Shown here: positions 23,323 to 36,150 of the stretch, one piece after another
Position numbering within the stretch: position 1 is the stretch's first letter
Layout of the letters: every line of letters starts with the position of its first letter
Source of the DNA: Epiperipatus broadwayi
Taxonomy: Eukaryota > Onychophora > Udeonychophora > Euonychophora > Peripatidae
Assembly (NCBI GenBank): GCA_028023455.1
Contig: JAQFVV010012416.1
Span: 8,067,967 to 8,131,966 of the forward strand
Length of the DNA stretch: 64,000 nt
Direction: 5' to 3'
Program-made: the position numbers and the translations under genes
The notes under the pieces: model-generated
Told to the model about the DNA's origin: nothing
The model's database searches: none
What the model saw: the letters and a program-made list of their open reading frames with translations, nothing else

Positions 23323-24945
23323 TATCACCTTTTTTTGACTGTTGACAATCTTTTGTTGAAGAATATTTACTATATAAAATAACATAGTACGATTATCCAT
23401 TTTTGTGATATTGACTTGATTTACAGAGAAATATTTTTGCCATCTGGTAAAGATATCCATTCTTTTTTGATAACAATGTACCATAAATTCTATTCTTTAG
23501 GTGAAGTATCATCCAATTCAAGCTGGTAGCACAACAATTTTTTTTATCAATTTGAAGTTAGATCTTAAATAATTTTTAGAATTACTCTTCATCGAAATGT
23601 GGTAGATCTTATTTGAAACTGTTAAGCGAATAGTTTACAAAAAGCTTTTTAAACACTATCTTACTTTACTAATTAACACAACTCCCTTGTTTGTAGAAAA
23701 TGATCCACATTAAAATTCTGGGTACTCAGTTAAATATTATCGTGAGAAATATTTTTTGGCATCCTCAACTTTATTGTTCTTTCATATACTCCTCTAACAG
23801 ATATCATTAGAGTTGTTTCACATAAAAAGTATATGAAATTGTTAAGTATATCAAACTTAACACTAACTCAAGATATAGTCTTATCACTTAAGACATGTCT
23901 CAAATCAAGATCCTCTTTCAGAATATTAAGTTAATAATCACTTCACAGAATTAAAGAATTATAGTATAAAAAATGGACATCAACAAAAAATCCAAATTCA
24001 ACAGTTAAAGACAGTTAAATTTGACTTTTCTGATTGTTACTGGAGTCTCATCAACAAAAATTTAAATAATTTATAGTTGTTGTATTTAGATGCTTCATAT
24101 GAGATGTTTAATATTCATAGGTGTATGCAGAAGTTGTTAAAAATCGTGGACCAAGTAGTTAACAGCTGTCAGATTTATAAATACAGGATAGAATGATTTA
24201 ATAAAACCACTAGTAAATGGAGAGCACATTCTGTGTTCAGGTTAACAGACATAATTACCTCCAAAAGGCTGACTATTTAATGGCAGATTCCCTATCTTAC
24301 TGGAAACATACAGATTTGGTGCATGAACCCCAGTGAAGGATTTAATCCCTTTGGATAGCAACTGTGTGCTATCCAATCAGGCAAGGAATCTGAAATAGTC
24401 CACTCCTAACGTCAAGGTCAGGTATGACAAATCTCTACAGATATCTTTAACATATTTGCTATTTAATCTGTCTAAAAGTGTTTCATACTGTAAATAAATA
24501 ATCCAATTTAGAAATGACCCTACAAAAGTTATTCTTAAAATTTTTACTTTAAAAATTTACAGTTTTCTTTGACTTAAATTTTCTATTTGAAATATTTTTT
24601 TAAGGAGTCACTTTCTCAGAAGATCTAAATCTCACGCAAAAAAAAAACCCCATAAGTTTAATATGTTTTAAATTTAGAATGCTAGTATTTTTATTATGTG
24701 TAAAAAAATAAAATAAATAAAAACATTGCTTTATAAATTATGCTCATTTACAGATATTAATAGATAAATAAATGTTTAAAAGATTCTACAAAAAAACCTC
24801 ACTGTTAATATCATTGAAAATGGCTTTTCAACCTAATAATTTAGAAAATAAAACTGCTAAAAAATTTAAAACCTTATTATTATGAACAATTTGTTAATAA
24901 TAACATACAAATAGACAATATAGGTTAGTAATTACACAAGTAGTA
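23323..24945. other. AT-rich DNA, possible degraded coding remnant
   Basis: The patch at about 24110-24430 is less AT-rich and has short open stretches in several frames (for example KADYLMADSLSYWKHTDLVH on plus near 24270) broken by stops. It may be a dead element, but no family is recognised. A hairpin TGGATAGCA/TGTGCTATCCA lies at about 24352-24376. Confidence 0.3.
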
Positions 24946-25060
24946 TTATTCTTCACTCTTCTTCAGGTGTTGCTAGCCTATATGCACAGTGACAATATTC
25001 GCTTAGAAGTTGAACTCACACCTTTACATTCTTGAATATCGAATTTAAGGCAAAATTAAA
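24946..25060 (+). repeat. Dispersed repeat R3, copy 1
   Basis: Weakly collinear with 31915-32010: TTCTTCAGGTGTTGCTAGCC against TTCTTCAGGAGCTGCTGACC, AGTGACA, and TTCTTGAATAT against TTCAAGAATAT. Old and non-coding. Confidence 0.4.
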
Positions 25061-25239
25061 TGACTAAATTAAATGGCTGAGCCTATTAATATATGGAATA
25101 TCAAAATTAAGTTCAGGCCCATATAATTTTTTCAGTTGCAGAGCTGACTTTAAAGACATGTAGATGTCTAAAAGTTTCAGATCTTCTTCTTGTCAGTTAA
25201 CTGTTAGGTAAATGGTTAGCTTGAGTTGGTTTTTTGAAT

Positions 25240-25310
25240 CTCGCATCCTAGCTCCTCACTGAAGAAAGCCATAGCTCAAAAACAGTCTGGGGATGGGGAC
25301 AATCCTAGAT
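25240..25310 (-). repeat. Family B fragment
   Basis: AGCTCCTCACTGAAGAAAGCC and ACAGTCTGGGGATGGGG match the middle of the family B copy at 35950-36000 (CTCCTCACTGATGAAGGCC...GTCTGGG). Confidence 0.5.
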
Positions 25311-26380
25311 AAAATGATTTGAATGCCTTCTTTTGTAGCAGCATTTATCATAAAAAAGCTTGTTTAGAGCTTATTAATAATACCATAAATAAATAATGCA
25401 TATTAAAGGTAATAATGAGAATATAATAATATGTATGCTATATTTATGTGGAATTGGCTTCTCTATAAATATTGTTGTTTTTTTTAAAAAGAGAGAGAGA
25501 GAGAAGATAGTAAACTTAAAGTTGGGCCAAACTCTGCTAAGACACTAAAATACCAATAAAAACAAGAATATCTGTATTACATTGTAATGGAGATTTTACA
25601 TGATGATAGTAGTCATTGTTTTTAATCATGTTTTGAATTAAAGCATGTTAGTTTGCATGTATTCTTAAGATATATAAAATCTTGAATTATAATTGAAATA
25701 ATGTGTCATTTATGTATTCTTATTGATAAAATTGAAACCAAAATATTTATAAACATAAATATAAAAGATTTCCAATCAGTGACTATCTAATCACTATACT
25801 TAATATTAACTTCTTTTATCGCTATGTCAGCATTATGTAAACACATTTTGCATATAGCAAAAGTGAAATGTTACTAATTGTAACTTGAAATTTATAGTTG
25901 AAATTATAATTTACATATATTTAAGTGAACAACAATCAGTAAATTGTTTTTGTCTACAATTTTTAATGGTTTTTTTTATATTATACCACCACCACCCTCA
26001 TATGTTAATCGTTTTTTTTTCTCCATCTTATTGAATTACTATAAATTGAGGTTTCACTATAATTTTAATTCATGTCTCTTGCATTTTAAATTAGGTAATA
26101 GATTTTTAAATTAATAAATGATGGCAATTAATTATTATTTTTTAATTTTTGTTTCATATTTCAATCAATTAAAATTTGTAAATTATAAATAATTACTTTC
26201 TATCCTAATAGAGCAAATGCATAAATTTAATTCCTTTTTTACAAATAGGTCTTTTTTTTTTTCAATTTCTTTTTCTTTATATTTCTATTATGTAATCTGG
26301 CATGTATCATTTTTAGTAAAAGATAATTCCATTTATGATATTCTTATCAGTTTTATAATTGAATCGACTTATATATATAT
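25311..26380. other. AT-rich DNA, nothing recognised
   Basis: Contains a short (GA)n run at about 25491-25505 and ends in the (TA)n target tract of the plus solo LTR. The 62-codon open frame at 26217-26405 runs across the LTR boundary and is not a gene. Confidence 0.5.
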
Positions 26381-29300
26381 TGTGCCCTTTTCTATAGGTC
26401 AATGATGGTTATAAATGGTCAATTACTAAAAAATTTTAAAATTAATATTATATAGTATTTAAAATTATAGATTATATTAAGCAGTAAAAGATTAATATGA
26501 TATATTTAATAATAAATATTGTGATGGTGAGAATTGTATCTAATTCTATATTTTTCTAAATTGTTTTTCAAAATTTTATATAATTATTTTATATAATATA
26601 AGTAGCAAATTTATTAAGACAGATAAAATTAGACTAAACACCGGAAATGACTACGTGACTGTCTGAAATATTCTATGTATAAGCACCGGTTTAAATTAAT
26701 ACTAATAATTAAAATATTTAAATAGTATATTATAGAAGTGGATGGAATTGTCACACATCATAATAAAAATAAGTAGTATATACCTTTATTAATTATTGTT
26801 TCAAAATTGTTTTAAAGGTAGTTAAATTGTAATAGATAATAATTGATTTAAAAATAATAATGAGTTAACATTTAAGTCTATTACATCATGATTTTAAAAC
26901 TTTAGAAATTGTTTATAAATCCAAGTAGGGATTGACCAATAAAAAATAGATCTTGGCAGACAACTAAAATCGCGCCAACTAATTGTATAAACGGGGGAGA
27001 ACAAAAATGTGTTGACTCCAGAGCAGAGGTAAAATTTTAAGCTCTAAATATTTTTTCTTCAATTTATTAGCAATTTTATTATAATTTATAATTCTGAAAG
27101 AAAAATTGACAATTTAAACAGAATCTTAGAAAAAATTTTTTAAAAATTTTTCATATATCACTAACTTTACGTAGAGTGGTTCTATTGAAATATATAGGTT
27201 TCAATAAGTATTTCTTAAAAATTGTAAATTATAATTTCCAAATATTTTTTGATATGTTTATATGGTCCTAAACTGTTTTCGTATAAAAGAGGTAAATAAA
27301 AAGTATTGTGTAATAAGGTTTAATATTGAAATTTGTTTTTGGATGAATAGTAGTTAAAGAAGAGTTATATATATAAAAAAAGTTTTCCAAGAAACTCTAA
27401 AAAAAATATTTTAAAAATAAAATAGGCAGGAATGTACGTATTATTAATATGTATTTAAAATACAAGAGGTAATAGAATAAAAGAAACAAGTTTATAGTTA
27501 AAAAAATACATCTAAATTTATTAAATGAACAATTTATTTAAAACTTAAAGGAAACGGAGAATAATAAAAAGGACTAACAGTTATAGAAAATATGTTATGG
27601 TTTGATATTTTAATAAGTTAATTGTAGTATTACGGATAATATGAATATAGTTTTGTTTGTTAAATAATGTTATGAGTAACAGAATAGACGATAGGTAGTT
27701 GTTTTTGGTATATATTATTAATTATATATGTATGTTTATTTATTTGTCAGTGAATATGTAAGTTTATTGTAATTGTAATTTTATCTAAAAACTGTGTTAG
27801 TTTTTAAAAATGCAGTATCATTTTATGTGTTATTAATATAGTAATATACGATGTTATGTGATATTTTCGTTATTTTCATTGATAAATTTATTAAAGTTTA
27901 ACTTAATAAGATTGTTCTTATGGAATGGTTATATTGTTTGTTTATTGTTTAAAAGTAGTTAGTTATCGATGTTGCTAAAAATTCGAGAGATAGTTTGGGT
28001 AGTGACTTGTAGTACGTGGTGATTCGGAACAGAGGATGTATTAAAACTAGGATCTACAGGGAATAAATATAAGTATTTTAGTGTTACACGTAGTTAAAGT
28101 CCTATGAGGTACATTTGTCTTGAAAGTGGTATTTTATATATTTCTTTAGTCATACTAATGTTTGTAAAGCTAGTAGATACCACATCATGCTTATCGCCAA
28201 GGTTATTAGACAAGAATGGACCTATTCACATTTCCATACATTTTTGAAGTATATTGCGGATAAGTTATCTATCTATCTTCCGATATCCTATACATCTTTC
28301 GCTATCTTTATCTTATTTCTTGCACCATCGTTATGTGATAAGTCTATTAAGAGGGAAAAATAATATTTTAGATGTATGTCATGTATTATTTGGAATAAGA
28401 ATAGTTAAGTGTTAACAAGAGTAGATTATGATTATTAAGAAAGATGAGATATCCTAAGAAGGGAAGGAGTTAGAAATTATTTTAATTTTTTAAGAAATGA
28501 ATATAATTTTATAAAGTAATCAAATAAAAATAAAAATATTAAATATAATTCACGTTTTCTTATTGTAAATATTTTAAAAATAAAGTATTGTATTTAAAAA
28601 AAAATACATAACACGATAATTAAGTGAAACTAAAGGGATAATAAAATGTATATATATACGAGTATGGCTTATGGAATAAACGTATTATAGTTTACGAGCA
28701 TTGAAAAACGTTAAAAGTAATAATAATATTTGAATAATATGGAGTGATATATAAATTACAGAAATTAATTTTCTTTTAAAAATATTGATTTAAAATTATG
28801 ATTTATAAATATGTTACATAGATAATTTATAATACGTAACTTTAATATTAAAAGGTAAAGAGGTGTTACCATAAAAATTAAAATAAGTGATAATAAACTA
28901 ATAGAAATAAATAAATAACTTTTAAAGGCATAATAAGTTTAATTAAGATAAAGAAATATAAAGGTATAATTATATTGTAGTGTAAAGAAATGAGGATATC
29001 CCTTGTAAATAGATGTAGATGGATTTGTTTTATTTATTTTTATTGATGTTAATAAAATTTTAAAATGTTTATTAAAACTTGTGTCTGAGTTTTGTTTTTC
29101 TACATATATAATTCACCGGGTATGTTACAACCATTAAACAAGTATATGATTGTTTGCACAAAAGATAAATAGAGAAGTATGTTTAATCTTAAATATTTAT
29201 TGATGTTCTTATAATTAAATAATTATAAAAGCATTGGTACTGTCATATCCATTATCATAATATTTTGTAAATTATATGCTATTAGTTGCACTTGCTTTAT

Positions 29301-30022
29301 TTATCAGATTATCTAAACACTGACACTTATTAATTTATTTTATTACTTAAAGATAAAAAGGGGATATTAGATTATTAACTAATTTATTACGTTATAAATT
29401 TATGAAGAAAGCTGTACTAGTTGGATTAACAATGAAGATTGTGATTATTATTGTTTTATTATTAATCTAATTTCAGAGTAGTAATTATGAATAAAATCCC
29501 TTATCATATTTTGTACCATATGTTATTAACAGGAATAAATTAAGAACCTGAGATTATTTCATTTGAGCTAGATATTACTATTATTATTATTAGAGATAAA
29601 AGATTAATACTTTAATTGTTAATAGTCTTAGTGATTAGAAGTTACGGAGTCATAAGAATACTATAGTCATTATGTGTAATAGTAGTATAAGGGGGGATAT
29701 GTTCTTATGATTGAGGTGTATCTGTGGGATATTGTCTAATGTAATCTACTGTCACCGTATTTCACTTTAGTCTCATGAATTCCTGAATATTTATTTGAGT
29801 TGGTTTAAAACAGAACCTAAATTAATTTTAAGAAATTTGAACTAGTAAAGCATTTAATTGAATATTTCATTAATTATTAGAGCTAGAACCCGGTTAGGTG
29901 ATTTTCACTATATTATATTTATTTTGGGGGAAGTGGAGATGCGGGAACGGGGCGGTTAGATTATGGCCCTCAACGTGATTGGCCTGATGTGTAGTGGAGC
30001 TACACACCAAGACAAGGGTAGA
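26381..30022 (+). mobile_element. Giant solo LTR, plus orientation (3.64 kb)
   Basis: Starts TGTGCCCTTTTCTATAGGTC after ATATATATAT and ends ACAAGGGTAGA before ATATATATATAT. It is the inverse-orientation sister of 14509-19271, sharing the start, the CCAAT/TATA promoter, the block AAATAATCTCAGGTTCTT (here in inverse at 29536) with TATGATAAGGGATTTTAT 50 bases away, and the end region. The final A of the expected CA is present but C is changed to G. A GC-rich end segment (29935-30020) is absent from the sister copy. No primer site, gag or pol adjoins either end, so a solo LTR left by LTR-LTR recombination is the simplest reading. Confidence 0.68.
26936..26991 (+). promoter_or_regulatory. LTR promoter (CCAAT and TATA boxes), plus
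   Basis: ATTGACCAAT is followed 46 bases later by TGTATAAACGGGGG. The region from the CCAAT box to about 27030 is the least AT-rich part of the LTR. A GAG/GTAAAA donor-like site follows at about 27028. Position and make-up parallel the promoters of the other long LTRs. Confidence 0.55.
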
Positions 30023-30029
30023 ATATATA

Positions 30030-30425
30030 TATATCATTAAAAACCAGTCAACACTTAGACAATCTTAATATAGATATCAATCAACAATCTAAAACTGTTG
30101 TCAAGGAAACATTTTTTTTGACAATAAAGATGGAATTGCACCATTATTTATGGTTCAATATATTTATATAGACTGCAGCTTCACCACAAAGATTGAAATT
30201 ATTGATACTAAGAAGTTTAAATAAACCTTCTTAAACAGGTAAATATAACCTGTTCTGAATGTAGACCAATAAATAGTCAATTATAACATTACATATTGCA
30301 ATTATAATTTTAAAATTGCACCCAAAGTATTACTTAAATAATAAGTGTAATATTGTTCAAGGCTAAATGGGTTTATAATAATTATTAGAAACCAGTGTAC
30401 ACTTACATAATTCCAATATAGACAA
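30030..30425 (+). repeat. Dispersed repeat R1, copy 2
   Basis: Collinear with 641-1070. The start motif ATTAAAAACCAGTCAACACTTA recurs at the end as ATTAGAAACCAGTGTACACTTA (30390), so the direct terminal repeat is a property of the family. It begins right after the TA tract that flanks the plus solo LTR. Confidence 0.62.
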
Positions 30426-30473
30426 TATAAATGTAAAAGTTAATCAATGAACAGGAACTCCATTTTATAAATA

Positions 30474-30659
30474 AATTAAAATCAACAGCCAAGGGGTTTT
30501 AAAATGCATTAGTCAATCAGACTGATCCCGCTAGACTGAAAAAGACAATATTAAAATGATCATGGTACTTCTAATCAAAAGATAAGCTTACTATTGTTCT
30601 CTTTCAGTCTAGCAGAATCAATGTGATTGGATACTGTATTGCTGTAGATTTTAATTTAC
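30474..30659. repeat. Palindrome
   Basis: TAAATTAAAATC.ACAGC pairs with GCTGTAGATTTTAATTTA; GCTAGACTGAAA.AGA.AAT pairs with ATTGTTCTCTTTCAGTCTAGC. The loop is near 30550-30590. Confidence 0.7.
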
Positions 30660-31914
30660 ATCCATTTAACCTTTAAAAATATTAAGTTATAAATATATAG
30701 GTATGCATATTTATGAATATAATATTAGACACAACAACATGTAATAAAACAAAATACTGGAATTTAATAACATGTAAATAAATAATAGTTAGAGCTGATC
30801 AAGATGGCAATTATGTATATACTATCTATAGTTATGATTTATTTATGTTAGTATATATGTCCTAATAAAATATACAATATTGCTTTTTTCTAGAATATCC
30901 TAAAGATAATATTTATAATATAAATAGAGTCTATTTCTCCCACAAAAACCATAATATTTTTTTTTAGAAAGTCTATTAGATTAATTCATTTCTTATACTT
31001 ACCTGCCTTTGACTTTAATTTTATCAATCACAAACAAGCTTTATATAAGTTGATAAACATTCATTTAATAATATTATTTTAATTACTATCCACAGCATGA
31101 AACAAATCTAAATCTGCTTAGTATTTCTAAGCAGAGACAAAAAAAAATTGGCAAATAAAAAAAATTAAATTTTATAACATTTAATTATTTATAATGTCAT
31201 GTTATAGATTTGAGTTTTCTCTTTCACTCAACTTGATAATTGTTTTCGATACAAATTATTTTAGGTTACTATAATCTTTAGTAGAAGCACATAGTTTTAT
31301 ATAATAACTATCTATAGATTTGCTTTTATTATATATGTCTATATATTGAATATATATTTCTTTCAACAATATTGTTATTTTATTCTCTTAAATAAATTCA
31401 GGCTTTTCTAATTTTAATAATTAAATCTAATATTCATTTAGATATAACAGTTAGCTACATGATATACAACTTCTAATTTATATGCAAATATTCATTTTTC
31501 AAGATTTTATCTCATTTAAATATTAAAAGTTATTATGTAATATATGAGATTTACCTATAATTAAATCATGATTGATTTTCTCTATGTACTCATGTGGGTG
31601 ACTATCTATTAATTTATTTACATGCTTGTGCATAGGGTAATTAATGATCTTTGATAAAGTTCAATACAATAGAATCCCATTTAATAATCTGACAATACAA
31701 ACCCTTTATGCTTAATTCTGCACAAATTTTAACAAGTTGATATTTATTCAAAATCAGATTATGGTTTTTCTGAAGGTTTATAATGATAGTATTTTAATAT
31801 TAGTTATACGTTGGTCTATTTCCAACAACTAATATTAACTATGAATCTCTTTAGAAAAATTTTATATTTTATTTTAACTTTCCAAATGCAACGAACAATG
31901 TTTTAGATTAGTAT
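30660..31914. other. AT-rich DNA, nothing recognised
   Basis: No coding signs or repeat partners. Confidence 0.5.
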
Positions 31915-32002
31915 TGTTCTCTGCATTTCTTCAGGAGCTGCTGACCTAACCAGTGACAGTAAGTCGAATCTGGATCTTTAGATTCAAGAATATTTAATTT
32001 TA
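31915..32002 (+). repeat. Dispersed repeat R3, copy 2
   Basis: Diverged counterpart of 24946-25060. It directly precedes a tRNA-like sequence. Confidence 0.38.
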
Positions 32003-32084
32003 AGATAATGCAGTTGGTTAGAGTACTACTTTATAAATTTAATATTTATGAATTTAAAGATCCAGGTTCAATTCCAGTACTATC
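32003..32084 (+). tRNA. tRNA-like sequence (pseudogene or SINE head)
   Basis: AGATAATGCAGTTGGTTAGAG resembles a tRNA 5' half with an A box. CCAGGTTCAATTCCAGTACTATC carries a consensus-matching B box (GGTTCAATTCC), and the ends can pair at about five of seven positions. The anticodon region is AT-rich and too long for a normal loop, so either an intron-like insertion or decay is present. No anticodon is assigned. Confidence 0.4.
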
Positions 32085-33912
32085 ACGGTCATGTCATGAA
32101 CAAAGAAGTGAAGAGATTAATAGCACTCAAAATGTTCTTATATATTGATTTGTGTGCTATTATTAATAGTTGAATGTATCCAGTATTTAATATTAGATAA
32201 TAGAAATAGTTCAAAAGATATAATTAAAATCAAATTATAATTTGCTGATTGGTATAATCTATCTTTGAACCTACTAATAATAAAAAACCCTAAAACTTAA
32301 ATTAAAATTTAAAAATAACATAACCAATCACCTTCTCAACTAATATCACCAAAACTAATCATTCTCACAGCCAGTTATGCAATATCATATGAGATCTGGT
32401 CTATTCATGGTTAATACATTTGATTTAAATAAATATGGTAGCTCATAATAATTATTATCAACATGTATGATTATTTCTAATGGACTTTGCTATAACTGCT
32501 CACAATATCATATTCAAATTGTCATAGATTGTACATAAACAATGGTAATCAAGTAACTTAAACCTAATCACATCCTTTAATCAATATTGCTACATCAGAC
32601 TAAGGCTAATTAAGTGACTACATTACAGTAATAAGTCATAAAAGTGTTGTAATTCTACTCTCGAAATCAAATTAATCATATCATTTTAATATAACTCTGA
32701 GCTACTTCAAACTTGCACTGTTGTGTCTTCTTTATTGACATAAAATATTTATAACTTTATTGGAAGTTTTTAATGTTTTTTTTTATAAAAATACTGTTAG
32801 GTTATCACTGACAATTTTCTAAATAAAGATTAAATTTTAACTATATTATTTTCAAATTCTTAACCCTGATACACAATAAATTTAACTTTTACATTGTTGA
32901 ATAACCCACTGTTATAAGTATTAAAATATCATGACTTTCCTATTAAATATAAAAAGATCCTTAAATGGTCCACCTTTAATATCATCATACCTTTGACAAA
33001 TTTTGCTTCATGTATTTAATAAATTTTTCTTTTTTAAAACAAATTACATTTTATATATGTTCAGACTCTTAAGATGGCAATAGCAATACGTAATTACTAT
33101 CAATGATATTTGAATAGTGTTAAAAACTGGTTAAGGTACTTTTTAAATTAACTTCTACTTTTAGCAAATAACTACCTGTTGATGTTTGAAAAACATTCTA
33201 ATATATAAAGCGTGCATTAATGACTGGTAATTAGTTCTCTCTCCAAGTTTTCTGTAGAGCCATCTTTCAATCGACATGTGCATTATTTAGCAACATTGTT
33301 TAGCTATTTATCAGAAAAAAAATTAAGGCATTAACATGTTTTGGATCATGAGTTATAATATGAAATGTAACCCACAGTGGTGGAACAATGTGGAACAATA
33401 CATTGATGCAAAGTTTGTTTTAAAGTGAACAAAAGTGCTACTAAAATATGTTAAATGATTAAACTTTATACAAAAATGGAACCATGAAATTTTTTCAATT
33501 GATATACAAGCTATCAGCAAGTGCATTAAATATGATTCATGAAGATACGAAAGACATTGCCACATTTCATGCCATAACACTGAACCAGACTACTACTGCC
33601 TTAAAATTTTTGTAGTGATGAGTTAAAGTATGTCACAATATAAATACGTGTGTTGATTCAAAGATATCTTCAGGTAACTTAGTGAATGAACCAACCACCT
33701 TTTCTTGAAGATATTTACACATTAGTCCAGCGGTGAAATTTAAAGTCTTCATTAAAATCATTATGATTATCTATTAATACTAAATATTTGATAGTACGTT
33801 TTATTTAATTAATTAATTAATTAAATATAATTTTCAAAGATATGTTGTTGAAGATCTCTGGAGTATTTTAATATCTACTATAGATTCTTTAACTTCTAGC
33901 TACCGACTGATC
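32085..33912. other. AT-rich DNA without a supported gene
   Basis: The minus-strand open frame at 33353-33580 (75 codons) is hydrophobic and histidine-rich, without a known motif; I do not support it. A TTAATTAATTAATTAA tract lies near 33810. Confidence 0.5.
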
Positions 33913-34032
33913 TATTTTTTTTTTTTTTTCATATGTCAAAGCATCGGCGGGAAGCGAATCTGCGACAACCGTCTGCAAGCAACTGCTTGCTTGCAAGGCA
34001 GCTGCGCTGACCTCTTGGCTACCAACGCTTGA
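33913..34032 (-). mobile_element. tRNA-derived mini-SINE, copy 3
   Basis: On minus: CGTTGGTAGCCAAGAGGTCAG, an internal CTTGCAAGCAAGCAGTTGC, a degenerate B box AGATTCGCTTCCCGCC, GATGC, the linker TTTGACATATG and a run of about 15 A. It is collinear with the copy at 13431 but has a longer variable region. A short match, ACCGACT, occurs just outside both ends and may be what remains of the target duplication. Confidence 0.75.
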
Positions 34033-35334
34033 CACCGACTATTTACGCTCTAAAGATTGGCATCTTTCGCCAGGTAAATAAATTGACATTAATACAGAAA
34101 GTCGAATAGTTATTTATAGTTTTGTTAACAATGATTCTTTAAATCTGTGAAATTTAAATGTACTTAAGTAAATGAAACATAGTATCAAATATTTAGCAAT
34201 CATAAGTGATGAAAAAATTCACCGCCGACCTAATACGTAAGTATCCATGGATATACTATATATAGGAATTTTGATAAATTAATTAACTTCTGTTAGATCA
34301 CATTTCAGGTTTCCTGTCCTTGCTCGATCGATAAACAAATGCAAATGAACCAATGATGATTTACACTGCAACTTCAAATATTTTACAGCGATTAGTTAAT
34401 TTGTCCAAACTGGAAATTAAATATATAACCTAGGAATAGCTTTATTTAATTTTATTTATATAGAAAAAGAGAAAAAGAAAGAAAGAAAAAAAATAAAAAA
34501 GAGAAAATAATATAGTTTTGTTTTATATAAATTTAAATACATCTTTTTTAAAAAAACGTTTTGATGTAATTTATTTTTAGATTTCATTTTTTCTTTATGG
34601 TACAAAATTCACTGGAAAATAAATTGTTTTAGATTTCAGTAATCTTACTGAATCGCACAGATTCTATTAGCTTTGGTCGACTTCATTATGTAGTTGTTTT
34701 TGAAAATCGCAGTGTGAACCCAATTTCATTTTTCCACGTCACGATTTTTTTTTTTTTTAAAAAAAGTTTTTTTCTTTTGTGTATAAAACAAAACTACGAA
34801 AGTTGAATACCTGTGTTCTTTGTAAAATTTTAATTTCTTTATAAAATAACTGTTACAATTTTTATAATGTATATTGTTGACAATTTTATAAATAAAGATT
34901 TAATTTTAACATTAATGATTAACTACAATTTTTTTTTTAGATTTTCATAAGTATATATATAGATAGCTTTGTGCAATGACTTTTTAAACTTAAAATATAG
35001 CGCTTAGAATTTAACAGAATTTGAATAAAATAATACAAAATTTACATAACTGTCAAAAAATTTTAAAAACACAAAATTGACTTTACTTCTTCATAAAATG
35101 ACAATTTTTCTATCTTATAAGCTGCTGTGTTTACTTCCTAATTTATATATAAATACAAACGTGTGAAATACGATTATACTATTTATTAGTGAAACAAATA
35201 TAATATTTATATTATATACAACGTTACACCTTCACCGGATACTATTGACTGGGTGTAGCGTTAGGTTCCGTGCAACTAGAAAAGAAAGGGGACTTCAGAT
35301 GCCTTTGCAAATTTACCTATCATTTCCAGGCATA
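34033..35334. other. AT-rich DNA, nothing recognised
   Basis: Includes an A/G-rich tract at about 34462-34510 and a T14 run near 34750. The patch at 35225-35300 is less AT-rich and contains GTTACACC facing GGGTGTAGC, a possible hairpin, with no identified role. Confidence 0.45.
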
Positions 35335-35339
35335 ATCTT

Positions 35340-35430
35340 ACCTTGCCTTCATAAAAAGGGCTAGTCCAGATTACTCAAACCAATCAAGATAAGATGGAAT
35401 CTGAACTAGTCCATTATTTAAAGGCAAGGT
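35340..35430. repeat. Short palindrome
   Basis: ACCTTGCCTT.ATAAA at the left pairs with TTTA.AAGGCAAGGT at the right, and GGCTAGTCCAGATT pairs with AATCTGAACTAGTCC. The spacer is about 27 bases. Confidence 0.75.
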
Positions 35431-35794
35431 GAGAATGGGATATAATCTCAGCAACAGCCAGTCTTCCAATGCCCATCAACATGGTAATATGTGATTATAT
35501 ATTTTGGCATGACAAAAAAAGAATAAATAAAAAAAACCATTAATTTTCTTTCAGTTTATACTTGGTTAGTCTTGGTGTGTCTAGCCCTCCATTTTGAAGA
35601 AAGGATTTTAGAGATTAGATATTCCTATAATCAATTAATAATTAAACTCTATATATTCTGATCAATATAGATATTTTCTCATCTTTAATAATTAACGAGT
35701 AGCACTTCAGATCTAACATTGAAACATTGCCACAACTATTGCTCCTCTCACCATAATTTTAAACTATAATTAGCTTACTACAAGTAAAAGATAT

Positions 35795-36150
35795 CTTAAA
35801 CCACTAAACATCACATAATCACTATTTCTTATGCTATCACATAACTGTTTTCAATTTTATTTTCATAGTTTTGTAGTTAAGTAGATATAAAAGGTGGCTG
35901 CTGGAGGGTTGCATTAGATCCTAAGATCTAGATGCAGTGCTTTCAGATCCAAAGCTCCTCACTGATGAAGGCCACAAGCCAGAAACTAGTCTGGGTATAT
36001 TGGATGAGTAGGCACTAGATGGGGAGTTTATGCACAAGCTTTCTGGCATCCATTGATTACTCTCATTGGCACAGGGTGGCACTACTGTATGAAGATTTTT
36101 GCCTGTTTTAAAAGATATCTTTATGCACTATGATCCATGATATTTTTTAT
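35795..36150 (-). repeat. Family B foldback copy
   Basis: CACATAATCACTATTTCTTATGC at the left is a forward terminal piece. The rest is inverse family B: TTGTAGTTAAGTAGATATAAA, GGTGGCTGCTGGAGGGTTGCA, TCCTCACTGATGAAGGCCACA, ATTGGATGAGTAGGCACTAG, CATTGATTACTC and GGTGGCACTACTGTATG. The terminal inverted piece shows that family B has its own short terminal inverted repeats. Confidence 0.7.

Noticed and set aside
24110-24430. Possible pol remnant (KADYLMADSLSYW...)
   Set aside because: Similarity to RNase H-end motifs of known retroelements was too weak and frames are broken.
28188-28364. About 58-codon plus-strand frame with a hydrophobic segment
   Set aside because: Inside a solo LTR, no motif, not conserved in the sister LTR as far as I can see.
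33353-33580. 75-codon minus-strand frame
   Set aside because: No motif, no start context or neighbours supporting a gene.
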